Assembly (NCBI GenBank): GCA_963821935.1
Contig: CAWGFM010000002.1
Span: 124,001 to 188,000, forward strand
Source: JAOUEA01 sp963821935
GTDB lineage: Bacteria > Actinomycetota > UBA4738 > HRBIN12
Reading direction: 5' to 3'
DNA length: 64,000 bases
The notes beneath the pieces were generated by a model, which was not told where the DNA came from, did not search any database, and saw only the letters and a list, made by a program, of their open reading frames with translations. Position 1 is the stretch's first letter. Every line of letters starts with the position of its first letter. Positions 20,934 to 28,686 of the stretch are shown here, piece by piece. The position numbers and the translations under genes are program-made.

Positions 20934-21936
20934 GATCGCGACGCTGAACAAGAAGGACTTCACCTCCGACCAGGAGGTGCGGTGGTGCCCCGGGTGCGGC
21001 GACTACGCGATCCTGTCGGCGGTGCAGGGGTTCATGCCGGAGCTGGGGATCGAGCCGCACAAGACCGTGTTCGTGAGCGGCATCGGCTGCAGCGGACGGT
21101 TCACCTACTACATGGACACCTACGGGGTGCACGGCATCCATGGCCGCGCCCCCGCGATCGCCACCGGCATCGCCACCGCCAACCCGGACCTGTCGGTCTG
21201 GGTCGTGACCGGCGACGGCGACGGACTGTCGATCGGTGGCAACCACCTGATCCACGCCTTGCGTCGCAACGTGAACCTGAAGATCCTGCTGTTCAACAAC
21301 CAGATCTACGGGCTGACCAAGGGCCAGTACTCGCCGACCAGCGAGGAAGGCAAGGTCACGAAGTCGACACCGTTCGGCTCGGTCGACCATCCGTTCAACC
21401 CGATCGCGGTGGCGTTGGGCGCCGAAGGTTCGTTCGTGGCTCGCACCATGGACAACGATCGCCAGCATCTGACCGAGGTGTTGCGACAGGCCGTGGCCCA
21501 CCGGGGAACCGCCTTCGTCGAGATCTATCAGAACTGCAACGTGTTCAACGACGGGGCGTTCGACCTGCTCCGGGAGAAGTCGCAGGCGGTGCACCACCAG
21601 ATCAGGCTGGTCGACGGCGAGCCCATCATCTTCGACGAAGGCACGAAATGCGTCATCGTCGGTGACAACGGCCGACTGCAGGTGCACCCGACGAGCGAGG
21701 TCGACCCCGACCGCATCGTGGTCCATCAGGCGGGCGGGCGGCCGTCGCTCCCGTTCGGGTTGGCCCACCTGTCGCTCGGACCGCATGAGGCCACCTGCTT
21801 CGGCGTGTTCCGCAACTTCGAACGCCCGGTCTACGGCGAGGCGATGTACGCGCAGCTGCAGAGCGTCCAGGAACGCTTGGGCAAAGGGGACCTGGAGAAG
21901 CTCCTGAACGGCGGCGACACCTGGACGGTGGGCTAG
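20926..21936 (+). CDS. korB: 2-oxoglutarate:ferredoxin oxidoreductase beta subunit (KorB)
   Basis: 336 residues. TPP-binding subunit: the motif runs from GDGDGLSIGGNHL to LLFNNQIYGLTKGQ. Cysteines in RWCPGCGDY and GIGCSGR are the expected [4Fe-4S] ligands. Length and the fused KorA partner match the two-subunit enzyme of aerobic actinobacteria. ATG 20926 lies inside the end of korA. The short palindrome after the stop is too compact to call a terminator. Confidence 0.92.
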   Translation: MSEIATLNKKDFTSDQEVRWCPGCGDYAILSAVQGFMPELGIEPHKTVFVSGIGCSGRFTYYMDTYGVHGIHGRAPAIATGIATANPDLSVWVVTGDGDGLSIGGNHLIHALRRNVNLKILLFNNQIYGLTKGQYSPTSEEGKVTKSTPFGSVDHPFNPIAVALGAEGSFVARTMDNDRQHLTEVLRQAVAHRGTAFVEIYQNCNVFNDGAFDLLREKSQAVHHQIRLVDGEPIIFDEGTKCVIVGDNGRLQVHPTSEVDPDRIVVHQAGGRPSLPFGLAHLSLGPHEATCFGVFRNFERPVYGEAMYAQLQSVQERLGKGDLEKLLNGGDTWTVG

Positions 21937-21963
21937 CGAGGTCACCTCGCCGCTCCGGTCGGC

Positions 21964-23151
21964 TCAGGGCTGCTCCGGGGGACGGAACTTCGCGAGCGCC
22001 GCCGTCGAAACCTCCTCGACCTGCTGCAGCTCCTCGACCATGCCGGGAAGGACGGCGAGGAGTGCGTCGACGTCGTCTGCCGTACTGGTCGGGCCCAGGC
22101 CGATCCGGAAGGCGCTGATGTTGGGCAGGCCCAGTCGTTCGAGCACCGGTGAGGCGTCCTCGGGCCGGCCGTTGCACATGGAACCCGCACCCAACCGCAG
22201 GCCGCGATCGTCCAGAGCCATCATGAGGGTCGCAGCGTCGAGCCCGTCCACGCTGAAGCAGACGAGATGTGGCGTGCGGTGGGTCGGGTGCCCGTACACA
22301 TGGGCACCGGGCACCGAAGCCTCGATGCCCTCCCGAAGGGTCGCGGTGAGTGCCCATTGCGTGGCGGCGGCATCGCCCATGGAAGCCAGGGACACCGACA
22401 GCGCGGCCGCCATGGCGGCGATGCCCGGTGTGTTCTCCATGCCGGAGCGCCGTTTGCGCTCCCGGTCGTCACCGCACGGATACGCGGTGACACCGACCCC
22501 ACGCCGCACGTAGAGCGCCCCGACGCCCGGCGGTCCGCCGAACTTGTGCGCCGACAGCGACAGCAGATCCACGCCGAGCCCGTCGACGTCGACCGGCAGG
22601 CGCCCGACCGTCTGACACGCGTCGGTGTGGAACCGAACGCCGGCCTCGCGCGCCAAGCGGGCCGCCTCGCCCACCTGCTGCATCGTGCCCAGCTCGTGGT
22701 TGGCGTGTTGCACGCTGGCCAGCAAGGTGCCGGGGACCCGGATCTCGGCGGCGAACCGATCCATGTCCATCACGCCGACGTCGTCGGCCGGGATCTCCAC
22801 CAGCTCGAACCCGTCGCTGGCCAGCACGTTGCCGACGCCGCCGACGGAGGGATGCTCCACGGCGCTCACGACCACCCGGCTCCCCAGCTCGCGCATGGCG
22901 CGCACGCCGCCCCAGATCGCCAGGGCCACAGATTCCGTGCCACCCGATGTGAACACGATCTCGTCGGCCTGGGCGCCGATGGCGGCCGCCACGGCCTCGC
23001 GACCCTCGTCCAGCATGGATCGCGCGAGCCGGCCGGGCCCATGGATCATGAGCGGGTCGCCGAAGGTGTCGGCGGCGGCGATGAACGCCTCACGGGCCTC
23101 GGGCAGCAGCGGGGTGGCCGACGCCGCGTCCAGATAGATCGTGCTCACCAT
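21964..23151 (-). CDS. iscS: IscS/NifS-type cysteine desulfurase
   Basis: 395 residues, class V aminotransferase fold. PLP lysine in LSAHKFGGPPGVGAL, PLP histidine in SAVEHPSV, substrate arginine in SAFRIGLG, and persulfide cysteine in AGSMCNGRPE within the long IscS-type loop. It mobilises sulfur for Fe-S clusters, tRNA thiolation or FdhD-dependent cofactor sulfuration. With SufS present, a role supplying FdhD (44659) is attractive but inferred. ATG 23151 is preferred over GTG 23157 because TAGTCT ends 6 bases before it. Convergent with korB. Confidence 0.88.
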   Translation of the reverse strand: MVSTIYLDAASATPLLPEAREAFIAAADTFGDPLMIHGPGRLARSMLDEGREAVAAAIGAQADEIVFTSGGTESVALAIWGGVRAMRELGSRVVVSAVEHPSVGGVGNVLASDGFELVEIPADDVGVMDMDRFAAEIRVPGTLLASVQHANHELGTMQQVGEAARLAREAGVRFHTDACQTVGRLPVDVDGLGVDLLSLSAHKFGGPPGVGALYVRRGVGVTAYPCGDDRERKRRSGMENTPGIAAMAAALSVSLASMGDAAATQWALTATLREGIEASVPGAHVYGHPTHRTPHLVCFSVDGLDAATLMMALDDRGLRLGAGSMCNGRPEDASPVLERLGLPNISAFRIGLGPTSTADDVDALLAVLPGMVEELQQVEEVSTAALAKFRPPEQP

Positions 23152-23157
23152 CTCCAC

Positions 23158-23163
23158 AGACTA
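23158..23163 (-). promoter_or_regulatory. -10 box of leaderless iscS promoter
   Basis: Minus-strand TAGTCT (23163-23158), 6 bases, ATG 23151. It overlaps the alternative GTG start and so rules against it. Confidence 0.55.
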
Positions 23164-23185
23164 TCCGTGGCTCGGCAACGGAACG

Positions 23186-23875
23186 TCAGGGCGTGAGCGG
23201 TTCCTTGTCCTTCAGGAACGCGGCCCAGTAGAGGACTCCCGCGATGATGCCCCCTGCGATGGGGCCGACCAGCCACACGTACCAGTCGGACCAATCGGTC
23301 GTGGCGAGCGCCGGGCCGAGCCAGCGTGCAGGGTTCATGGCGGCGCCCGTGTAGGGGCCGAAGGCCATGATGTCGAACGCGATCACCAGGCCGATCGTCA
23401 GCCCTGCCGTCTTCGCGAAGGGTCCGCGATCGTCGACCGCCGTGCCGAACACCGCGAACACCAAGAAGAAGGTGCAGGTCGCCTCGATCAGGATGCCCTT
23501 GCCGATCGCGATGCCGTCGCCGAGTGCCGGGATCCCGCCGTTGCCGGCATCGAAGATGGTGCCGGGCACCAGGAACTTCAGCAGGAACGCGCCGGCGATC
23601 GCCCCCGCCAGCTCCGCCGCGATCAGGATCGCGGCACGTGGGGTGGGCAGCTTGCCGGTCACCCAGAGTGAGATCGCCACGGCGGGATTCACGAGGCCCC
23701 CGGAGATCGCGGCGGTCACCGAGATCATGATCGCCAACGCGAGCCCGTGCGCAAGGGCGACACCCGTCAGATCGAGCTGACCCGCCGCGTTGAGCAGGAC
23801 CGCGCCGGCACCGATGAAGATGAGCGTGAACGTCGCGACGAACTCCGCGACCGCCGCCTTCGCGTTGCTGTCCAC
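23186..23875 (-). CDS. Aquaporin / aquaglyceroporin (MIP family)
   Basis: 229 residues with six membrane spans and both half-helix NPA motifs: NPAVAISLW after span 2 and MNPARWLGPAL after span 5. It is a passive channel for water or small neutral solutes. The residue after the second motif is R, as required. GTG 23875 is chosen because GGAGG precedes it with a 4-base gap (GGAGGAACC-GTG) and the next residues (DSNAKAAVAEF) begin the first helix; the open frame upstream has no membrane segment. The DUF or solute partner is not indicated by neighbours. Confidence 0.88.
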   Translation of the reverse strand: MDSNAKAAVAEFVATFTLIFIGAGAVLLNAAGQLDLTGVALAHGLALAIMISVTAAISGGLVNPAVAISLWVTGKLPTPRAAILIAAELAGAIAGAFLLKFLVPGTIFDAGNGGIPALGDGIAIGKGILIEATCTFFLVFAVFGTAVDDRGPFAKTAGLTIGLVIAFDIMAFGPYTGAAMNPARWLGPALATTDWSDWYVWLVGPIAGGIIAGVLYWAAFLKDKEPLTP

Positions 23876-23960
23876 GGTTCCTCCTGCGCGCTGTCGTGCT
23901 GTGAGTCGGGCGAGCCTATCCGAGGCCGCGACGGGCGGCAAAGCGTTGCGGCGTCCGTAG

Positions 23961-23966
23961 TATCGT
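23961..23966 (+). promoter_or_regulatory. -10 box for the receiver-like small-gene cluster
   Basis: TATCGT ends 7 bases before GTG 23974. TAGTAT at 23958 is an overlapping alternative. Confidence 0.45.
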
Positions 23967-23973
23967 GCCTGCC

Positions 23974-24360
23974 GTGGACGTGTTGCTGGTGTCGCCCGAG
24001 GCTGGTTCCAGGGATCAGATGGCGCTCGCGGTGCGCAGCATCGAGCGTGCGCTGAACACCCAGCTCCGGTTCCGCGCGGCTGCCAACGGCGAGCTGGGGA
24101 TCCGCGCCGCGCTCCGCGATCGTCCCGACATCGTGGTGGCCGACGAGATCGCCTCGCGGGCCGGGGCCTTCGCTCTGGCCAAGGCGTTGCGCGACGACGC
24201 GGTGCCCTTCCGAGGGGTCATCGTGATCTTGCTCGAGCGCAAGCACGATGCCTGGTTGGCGCGATGGTCGGGAGCCGACGCCTGGTACGTGAAACCGGTC
24301 GATCCGTTCGAGCTGGCCGACCGCCTGCTGGAACTGGTCAGTGAGAAGGAGAGCGCGTGA
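23974..24360 (+). CDS. Receiver-like single-domain protein lacking the acidic pair
   Basis: 128 residues with a response-regulator receiver outline: strand VDVLLVSPE, central aspartate in DIVVADE, and the conserved lysine followed by cis-proline in YVKPVDPFEL. The N-terminal acidic pair that holds Mg2+ in true receivers is replaced by SPE, so phosphorylation is doubtful and it may be a pseudo-receiver. No output domain is attached and no kinase is nearby. It heads a tight run of small unknown genes; its stop overlaps the next GTG. Confidence 0.7.
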   Translation: MDVLLVSPEAGSRDQMALAVRSIERALNTQLRFRAAANGELGIRAALRDRPDIVVADEIASRAGAFALAKALRDDAVPFRGVIVILLERKHDAWLARWSGADAWYVKPVDPFELADRLLELVSEKESA

Positions 24361-24644
24361 AGATCCAGGGCACCGACAAGCGCACCCAACGCGAGCTGTT
24401 GGTGGAGCAGGTCATCGAGAACGGTGGCAGCTCGCCATGGGACGGTCAGCCGTACAGCCCCGACTATGCCGTCACGCTGGTGAACGCGCTCCGCGACGCC
24501 GCCGACGCCGGCTCGAAGCTGGAGGAAGCGCTGGGCGTCATCGCCGACCTGCGGCCGGACTTCACGTTGGACGAGGCCAGCATCGTGGGTCCGTTGCGGC
24601 TGCAGCTGGACCGGCTCAATCGCAACCTGGTGCAGCAGGGCTAG
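24357..24644 (+). CDS. Small protein of unknown function (95 aa)
   Basis: I do not recognise this protein. It is acidic-to-neutral, predicted mostly helical, with a WDGQPYSPDYAVTLVNALRD segment in the middle. There is no signal peptide, membrane span or cysteine. GTG 24357 overlaps the stop of the receiver-like gene (GTGA), so the two are made together and may interact. The overlap and codon use like the neighbours support a real gene. Confidence 0.65.
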   Translation: MKIQGTDKRTQRELLVEQVIENGGSSPWDGQPYSPDYAVTLVNALRDAADAGSKLEEALGVIADLRPDFTLDEASIVGPLRLQLDRLNRNLVQQG

Positions 24645-24651
24645 CGGCGAC

Positions 24652-24888
24652 ATGTCGGCGGGCGAGAACGGGTTCGGGGTGGAGATCCGTGAGAGCGAGC
24701 ACGGGTGGCAGGTGACCATCGTCGACGCCGCCGGCGCCGTCGTCTCCGAGCGGCCCTGTCGTGATCATCCCGAGGCCCGGATCCTGGCCTCGACCGTTCG
24801 CCAGCACATCTACTGGCTTTCGGCGGACCGGTTCCGCAGCTACTACGGCATCGAAGGCTCGGAGCCCGAGACGGTCGTGGTGCCCTGA
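24652..24888 (+). CDS. Small protein of unknown function (78 aa)
   Basis: Unrecognised. 78 residues that look like a compact strand/helix domain: HGWQVTIVDAAGAVVSER then a helix through ARILASTVRQHIYWLS. One cysteine, no membrane segment. It starts 7 bases after the preceding stop and its own TGA overlaps the ATG of the next tiny gene (TGATG), which supports translation. Function cannot be inferred. Confidence 0.6.
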   Translation: MSAGENGFGVEIRESEHGWQVTIVDAAGAVVSERPCRDHPEARILASTVRQHIYWLSADRFRSYYGIEGSEPETVVVP

Positions 24889-24995
24889 TGGGCTTCAACT
24901 ATCAGCAGCCCGGCAAGGTCAAGAAGGTGGACCTCATCATCTTCGGCGTGGCGGTCGTCGTGATCGTGGCGCTCGTGCTCTGGGCGATCCTGTAG
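24888..24995 (+). CDS. Tiny single-span membrane protein (35 aa)
   Basis: ATG 24888 overlaps the previous stop by one base (TGATG). The 35 residues are a basic head (QQPGKVKKVD) and one hydrophobic helix (LIIFGVAVVVIVALVLWAIL) that reaches the C-terminus. It has the form of a small membrane-anchored regulator or subunit. Support is the coupled start, the clean one-span architecture and the fit between neighbours; homologues could not be searched. Confidence 0.55.
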   Translation: MGFNYQQPGKVKKVDLIIFGVAVVVIVALVLWAIL

Positions 24996-25003
24996 GCGGG
25001 TCC

Positions 25004-25384
25004 GTGACCCCCGATCGCTCGACGCTGGACTTCTGCTACCTCACGACCACGGGCCGGGTCACCGGCATGCCCCATCGCATCGAGATCTGGTTCGCCGTGT
25101 ACGAGAGCACGGTGTACCTGATGGCCGGTGACCGCGACCGCAGCGACTGGGTGCGCAACCTCATGGCCGACCCCGAGGTCACCCTCGAGTTGGGCGATCG
25201 CAAGCGCGCGAGCCGGGCGCGCGTGGTCGAGGCCGGCACGGACGAGGATGCCCTGGCCCGCCGTCTGCTGTTGGAGAAGTACGGTGACCGGCCTGGCTCG
25301 GGCGACCTGACGGTGTGGGGCCGGTCCGCGCTGCCCGTCGCCATCGAGTGGCCGGCGGGCACCAGCTACACATCGCTCGGGTGA
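25004..25384 (+). CDS. DDN-like (F420-dependent nitroreductase/quinone reductase family) split-barrel protein
   Basis: 126 residues. The order TTTGRVTGMPHRIEIWF - VYLMAGD - SDWVRNLMADPEVTLELG matches the deazaflavin-dependent nitroreductase family, whose members use F420H2 to reduce quinones or nitro compounds. It is shorter at the N-terminus than mycobacterial Ddn, which has a membrane-associated helix there. GTG 25004 is 8 bases after the tiny membrane gene, so it is probably the last gene of that run. A PNPOx-type heme or flavin binder is the alternative. Confidence 0.75.
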   Translation: MTPDRSTLDFCYLTTTGRVTGMPHRIEIWFAVYESTVYLMAGDRDRSDWVRNLMADPEVTLELGDRKRASRARVVEAGTDEDALARRLLLEKYGDRPGSGDLTVWGRSALPVAIEWPAGTSYTSLG

Positions 25385-25420
25385 AGTGCGGCCGAGCGGC
25401 GACGCGAACCGGACGCCTCG

Positions 25421-25711
25421 TCAGCCTTCGTCGAAGCCGATGGAGAACAGCCGCTCCAGGTCGTGCTTGGAGTAGACCTGGAAGCTGATCAGGGTTTCGG
25501 TGCGCTCCACGCCGGCGACCTTGGCGATGCCGCCAGGGATGACCGAGGCCAGATCCTGGTGATCGGGCACTCGCACGATCGCGATCAGGTCGAACTCACC
25601 CGCGACCGAATACACCTCGCTCACGCCGTGCAACTCGGCGATCGCCTCGGCCGCCTCGGGGATCACGTCGATCTCGCATTGGATCAGGACCACGGCGTGG
25701 ACGGTGCTCAT
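25421..25711 (-). CDS. Stand-alone Lrp/AsnC ligand-sensing (RAM) domain protein
   Basis: 96 residues made only of the Lrp/AsnC C-terminal effector domain: HAVVLIQCEID, GVSEVYSVAGEFDLIAIVR and VERTETLISFQVY. The N-terminal DNA-binding HTH is absent. Such single-domain proteins oligomerise and bind small ligands, often amino acids, and may modulate full-length regulators. It lies 28 bases after the thiolase stop, with GGAAGGAG in between, so it is read in the thiolase operon. Confidence 0.85.
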   Translation of the reverse strand: MSTVHAVVLIQCEIDVIPEAAEAIAELHGVSEVYSVAGEFDLIAIVRVPDHQDLASVIPGGIAKVAGVERTETLISFQVYSKHDLERLFSIGFDEG

Positions 25712-25739
25712 GGGCGCTGACGGCTCCTTCCCTGCGCCC

Positions 25740-26912
25740 TCAGGCGCGCTCCAGCACGACGGCGAGACCCTGGCCGCCCGAGATGCACAGGGTCGCCAGG
25801 CCCAGCGTCAGGTCGGCTCGGCGCATCTCGTAGGCGAGGCTCAGGATCACGCGCGCACCGCTCATGCCGATCGGATGGCCCAGGGAGATGCCGCCACCCT
25901 TGGTGTTGAGCTTGGCGCGGTCGAACTTCAGTTCGCGTTCGCACGCGATGACCTGAGCTGCGAAGGCCTCGTTGATCTCGATCGCATCGAAGTCGTCGAT
26001 CGTGCACCCCAGCCGATCCATCACCTTCTGGGTGGCCGGCACCGGGCCGATGCCCATGATCTCCGGAGGCACGCCCGCCCACGACATGGCGGCGATCGAG
26101 GCGAGCGGCTCGCGTCCTTCCGCCCGGGCGCGTGACTCCCTCATGAGGACCATCGCTGCCGCGCCGTCGGTGATGCCGCTGGCGTTGCCGGCGGTCACGC
26201 TCCCGCCCTCACGGAAGACCGGCTTCAGGGCGGCCAAGGAGTCCATGGTGGACATGGGCCGGACGTGCTCGTCATCGGTGATCGTGCTCGTTTCGCGTCC
26301 GAGCCGGGCCTCGACCGCAACGATCTCGTCCGCCCGAAGGTCGGCGCTCTCGGCCGCCAGCTGCTGCGATCGCAGCGCGAACTCGTCCTGCTCGGTTCGT
26401 GCGATGTCGTACATGTCGACGAGGTTCTCGGCGGTCTCACCCATGATGAGATCGCAGAGCGGGTCGAACAGGCCGTCGCGGTACATCGCGTCGACCACCT
26501 CGGTGTTGCCCAGCCGGTGCCCGAGCCGCATGTCGGGCAGCAAGAAGGGCACGCGGGTCATGTTCTCCATGCCACCGACCAGCACGACCTCGGAGTCGCC
26601 GAGCAGGATCTGCTGCGCACCCAGCTGCGTCGCTTTCATGCCGGACCCGCAGGCGATGTTGACGTTGTAGGCGCTGACTTCCTTGGGGACTCCTGCGCGG
26701 ATGCTCACCTGGCGCCCGGTGTTGGGACCGTTGCCGGCCTGGCGCGCGTGTCCCAGGATGGTCTGGTCGACCTGGTCGGGGTCCACGTTCGCCCGGCGCA
26801 TCGCCTCGACCGCCGCCCGTGTGCCCAGCTCCACCGCGGTCGTCTCGGCGAACGAGCCCAGGAACTTCCCGATGGGGGTGCGGGCCCCCTCGACGATCAC
26901 CGCACGTTCCAT
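25740..26912 (-). CDS. Acetyl-CoA acetyltransferase (thiolase)
   Basis: 390-residue thiolase. Active residues: nucleophile C88 in NIACGSGM, histidine in GHPIGMSGAR, cysteine in CISGGQG, and NEAFAAQ. Thiolases either condense two acetyl-CoA or cleave 3-ketoacyl-CoA; the length and motifs suit the biosynthetic/acetoacetyl-CoA type, but chain-length preference cannot be assigned. ATG 26912 is fixed by TAGACT 6 bases upstream. The Lrp-like protein downstream is probably co-transcribed. Confidence 0.92.
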   Translation of the reverse strand: MERAVIVEGARTPIGKFLGSFAETTAVELGTRAAVEAMRRANVDPDQVDQTILGHARQAGNGPNTGRQVSIRAGVPKEVSAYNVNIACGSGMKATQLGAQQILLGDSEVVLVGGMENMTRVPFLLPDMRLGHRLGNTEVVDAMYRDGLFDPLCDLIMGETAENLVDMYDIARTEQDEFALRSQQLAAESADLRADEIVAVEARLGRETSTITDDEHVRPMSTMDSLAALKPVFREGGSVTAGNASGITDGAAAMVLMRESRARAEGREPLASIAAMSWAGVPPEIMGIGPVPATQKVMDRLGCTIDDFDAIEINEAFAAQVIACERELKFDRAKLNTKGGGISLGHPIGMSGARVILSLAYEMRRADLTLGLATLCISGGQGLAVVLERA

Positions 26913-26918
26913 GCGGCC

Positions 26919-26924
26919 AGTCTA
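26919..26924 (-). promoter_or_regulatory. -10 box of leaderless thiolase promoter
   Basis: Minus-strand TAGACT (26924-26919), 6 bases, ATG 26912. Confidence 0.6.
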
Positions 26925-26949
26925 CCGGCCGGTCCCGGCCGACCCGACG

Positions 26950-28587
26950 TCAGTCGTCGCGCTCCGATCGTCGCTGCTGCGCGAGGATGCGCGCGATCGT
27001 GGCGCCTCCCTCGATGGGCTCGTGCGGAGCGATATCGGCGGTCATGACCGCGCCCGGATGCCGGGCGAGCCAGGAACGGACGGCCCCGAGCTCGGTGGCG
27101 CGCTCGCGAGGACAGGGGAGCGGGATCGGTCCTTCCGGCGAGCGGGTGGTCACGAGCGCCCCACCCTCGAAGCGGCAGAGCGACCCGTCGGAGACCGACA
27201 CCTCAAGTCGCCCCGCCCCCACGATCCAGGCATCCTGACGGTCGCGATGGAGCGCCGCGGCCAGCGCCCGCAACCGATCGCGGACCAGGGCCGCCTGCTC
27301 GTACCGTTCTTGGGCCGCCAGGTCGTCCATCTGGCGTTCGAGCGCTTCGAGGAGCCCGCCCGGCGAGGCGGTCAGGGAGGAGACGAGCCCGCGGACGAGC
27401 TCCCCGTAGCGCTCGGGGGTGGTCCTGCCGTCGCAGGGTGCGAGGCAACGGCCCATGTCGGCCAGGGCGCACGCCGCGAAGCGCGTGCGGGCACCCATGG
27501 CGGTGGTGCATCGGCGGATCGGGATGAGCGTTTCGAGCGCATCCTTGACGTCGCGGGCACGAGCGGACGAGGAGAACGGCCCGAGGTAGCGGCACCCGTC
27601 ATCGGGTCTGGCGGCGCGGACGATCTTCAAACGGGGGTAGGCCTCGGATGGGTCGAGCTTGAGGTAGGCGCCCTTCTTCCATCCCTTGCCTCGCCGGTTG
27701 TATGGGGGCTCGTGTCGCCGGATCATGCGGGCTTCGACCACCAGGGCTTCCAGCTCGCCGGCGCAAGCGATGCCCTCGACCGCGCGCACCTGGTTCAGCA
27801 GGTGCTCGACCTTCTTGCGCTCGTCGCCGTAGAAGTACGACTTGACCCTGGCCCGAAGGTCGTTGGACTTGCCCACGTAGAGCACCTGGCGGTCGCATCC
27901 CCGGAACACATAGACGCCCGGTGCGTGCGGCAGGCCGTCCGCCAAGGCGATCTTGCCGAAGTTGGGCCGACCCCGCGCCTTGACGACTTCGTGCAGGTCG
28001 CCGAGCGTGCGGATCCCCAGCCGCCCACCCAGCGCCAGCAGGCCCTGCAGCACCTCGGCGCACGCCTCGGCGTCGTCCAGTGCGCGATGGATGGGCGTGG
28101 CGCGTGTCCGGAAGTACTCCGCCAGCGTTCGAAGCTTCACGTTGGGTACGTCGGGCCACACGACCCTGCGGGCGAGGCGGGCGGTGCACACCGGCGGTCC
28201 GGGCAGCAGCGGATAGTCGAGCGCCGCTAGGTTCTCGTTGAGGAACGTGAAATCGAATCGCGCGTTGTGCGCCACGATCGTGGCCCCTCGAGCGAACTCG
28301 CAGAACGCCGGCAACACTTGCTCGATGGGAGGCTCGCCGGCGACCAGGCGATCGTCGATGCCGGTGAGATGGGCGATGCGAGCGGGGATGTGCTGGCGGG
28401 GATCGACCAACGACTGGAACGTCCCCTGACGCTCGCCGCCGTGGTAGCGCACCGCCCCGACCTCGGTGATGCGGCTCGTCCGTGGGGAACCGCCCGTGGT
28501 CTCGAGGTCGACGACACAGAAATGGACCTGGTCCAGCGGCACGCCTTGGTCCAGCGTGATCTGGATGGGTTCGGCCAGCACCGCCAT
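26950..28587 (-). CDS. DEDDh exonuclease / GIY-YIG (UvrC-Cho-like) fusion nuclease
   Basis: 545 residues. Residues about 20-190 are a DnaQ-like 3'-5' exonuclease (Exo I VVDLETTGG, Exo II AHNARFDFTFL, Exo III HRALDDAEA). Residues about 215-300 are a GIY-YIG endonuclease (GVYVFRG, VLYVGKSNDLRARVKSYF). The UvrC-like middle continues to a helical UVR-like segment (QERYEQAALVRDRLRAL). The UvrC C-terminal RNase H-like and HhH domains are missing, as in Cho. Actinobacteria have this fusion; a role in nucleotide excision repair is inferred. GGAGG precedes ATG 28587 by only 2 bases but GTG 28581 by 8, so GTG 28581 is an equally good start. The promoter carries a LexA site. Confidence 0.9.
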   Translation of the reverse strand: MAVLAEPIQITLDQGVPLDQVHFCVVDLETTGGSPRTSRITEVGAVRYHGGERQGTFQSLVDPRQHIPARIAHLTGIDDRLVAGEPPIEQVLPAFCEFARGATIVAHNARFDFTFLNENLAALDYPLLPGPPVCTARLARRVVWPDVPNVKLRTLAEYFRTRATPIHRALDDAEACAEVLQGLLALGGRLGIRTLGDLHEVVKARGRPNFGKIALADGLPHAPGVYVFRGCDRQVLYVGKSNDLRARVKSYFYGDERKKVEHLLNQVRAVEGIACAGELEALVVEARMIRRHEPPYNRRGKGWKKGAYLKLDPSEAYPRLKIVRAARPDDGCRYLGPFSSSARARDVKDALETLIPIRRCTTAMGARTRFAACALADMGRCLAPCDGRTTPERYGELVRGLVSSLTASPGGLLEALERQMDDLAAQERYEQAALVRDRLRALAAALHRDRQDAWIVGAGRLEVSVSDGSLCRFEGGALVTTRSPEGPIPLPCPRERATELGAVRSWLARHPGAVMTADIAPHEPIEGGATIARILAQQRRSERDD

Positions 28588-28619
28588 CGCCTCCGTCGGA
28601 AGGGGCCGAACGGAGCCGC

Positions 28620-28648
28620 ACGGTATCGAACACCTGTTCGGATGTCAA
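28620..28648 (-). promoter_or_regulatory. Promoter of the DEDD/GIY-YIG nuclease gene
   Basis: Minus strand: TTGACA (28648-28643), exactly 17 bases, TACCGT (28625-28620). A consensus -35 with ideal spacing, occupied by the LexA box. Confidence 0.75.
28626..28641. promoter_or_regulatory. LexA SOS box (TCGAAC-N4-GTTCGG)
   Basis: TCGAAC-ACCT-GTTCGG differs at one end base from the actinobacterial SOS consensus TCGAAC-N4-GTTCGA. It fills the spacer between the -35 and -10 boxes of the nuclease promoter, the position where a repressor blocks polymerase. Confidence 0.8.
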
Positions 28649-28686
28649 GGGTGAGGGAACGATCCACCCGTGACGGCCCGACGAGC

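Noticed and set aside
21936..21950. Palindrome after korB as a terminator
   Set aside because: The stem is 5 bases with a tight loop and no T-run; support is too weak.
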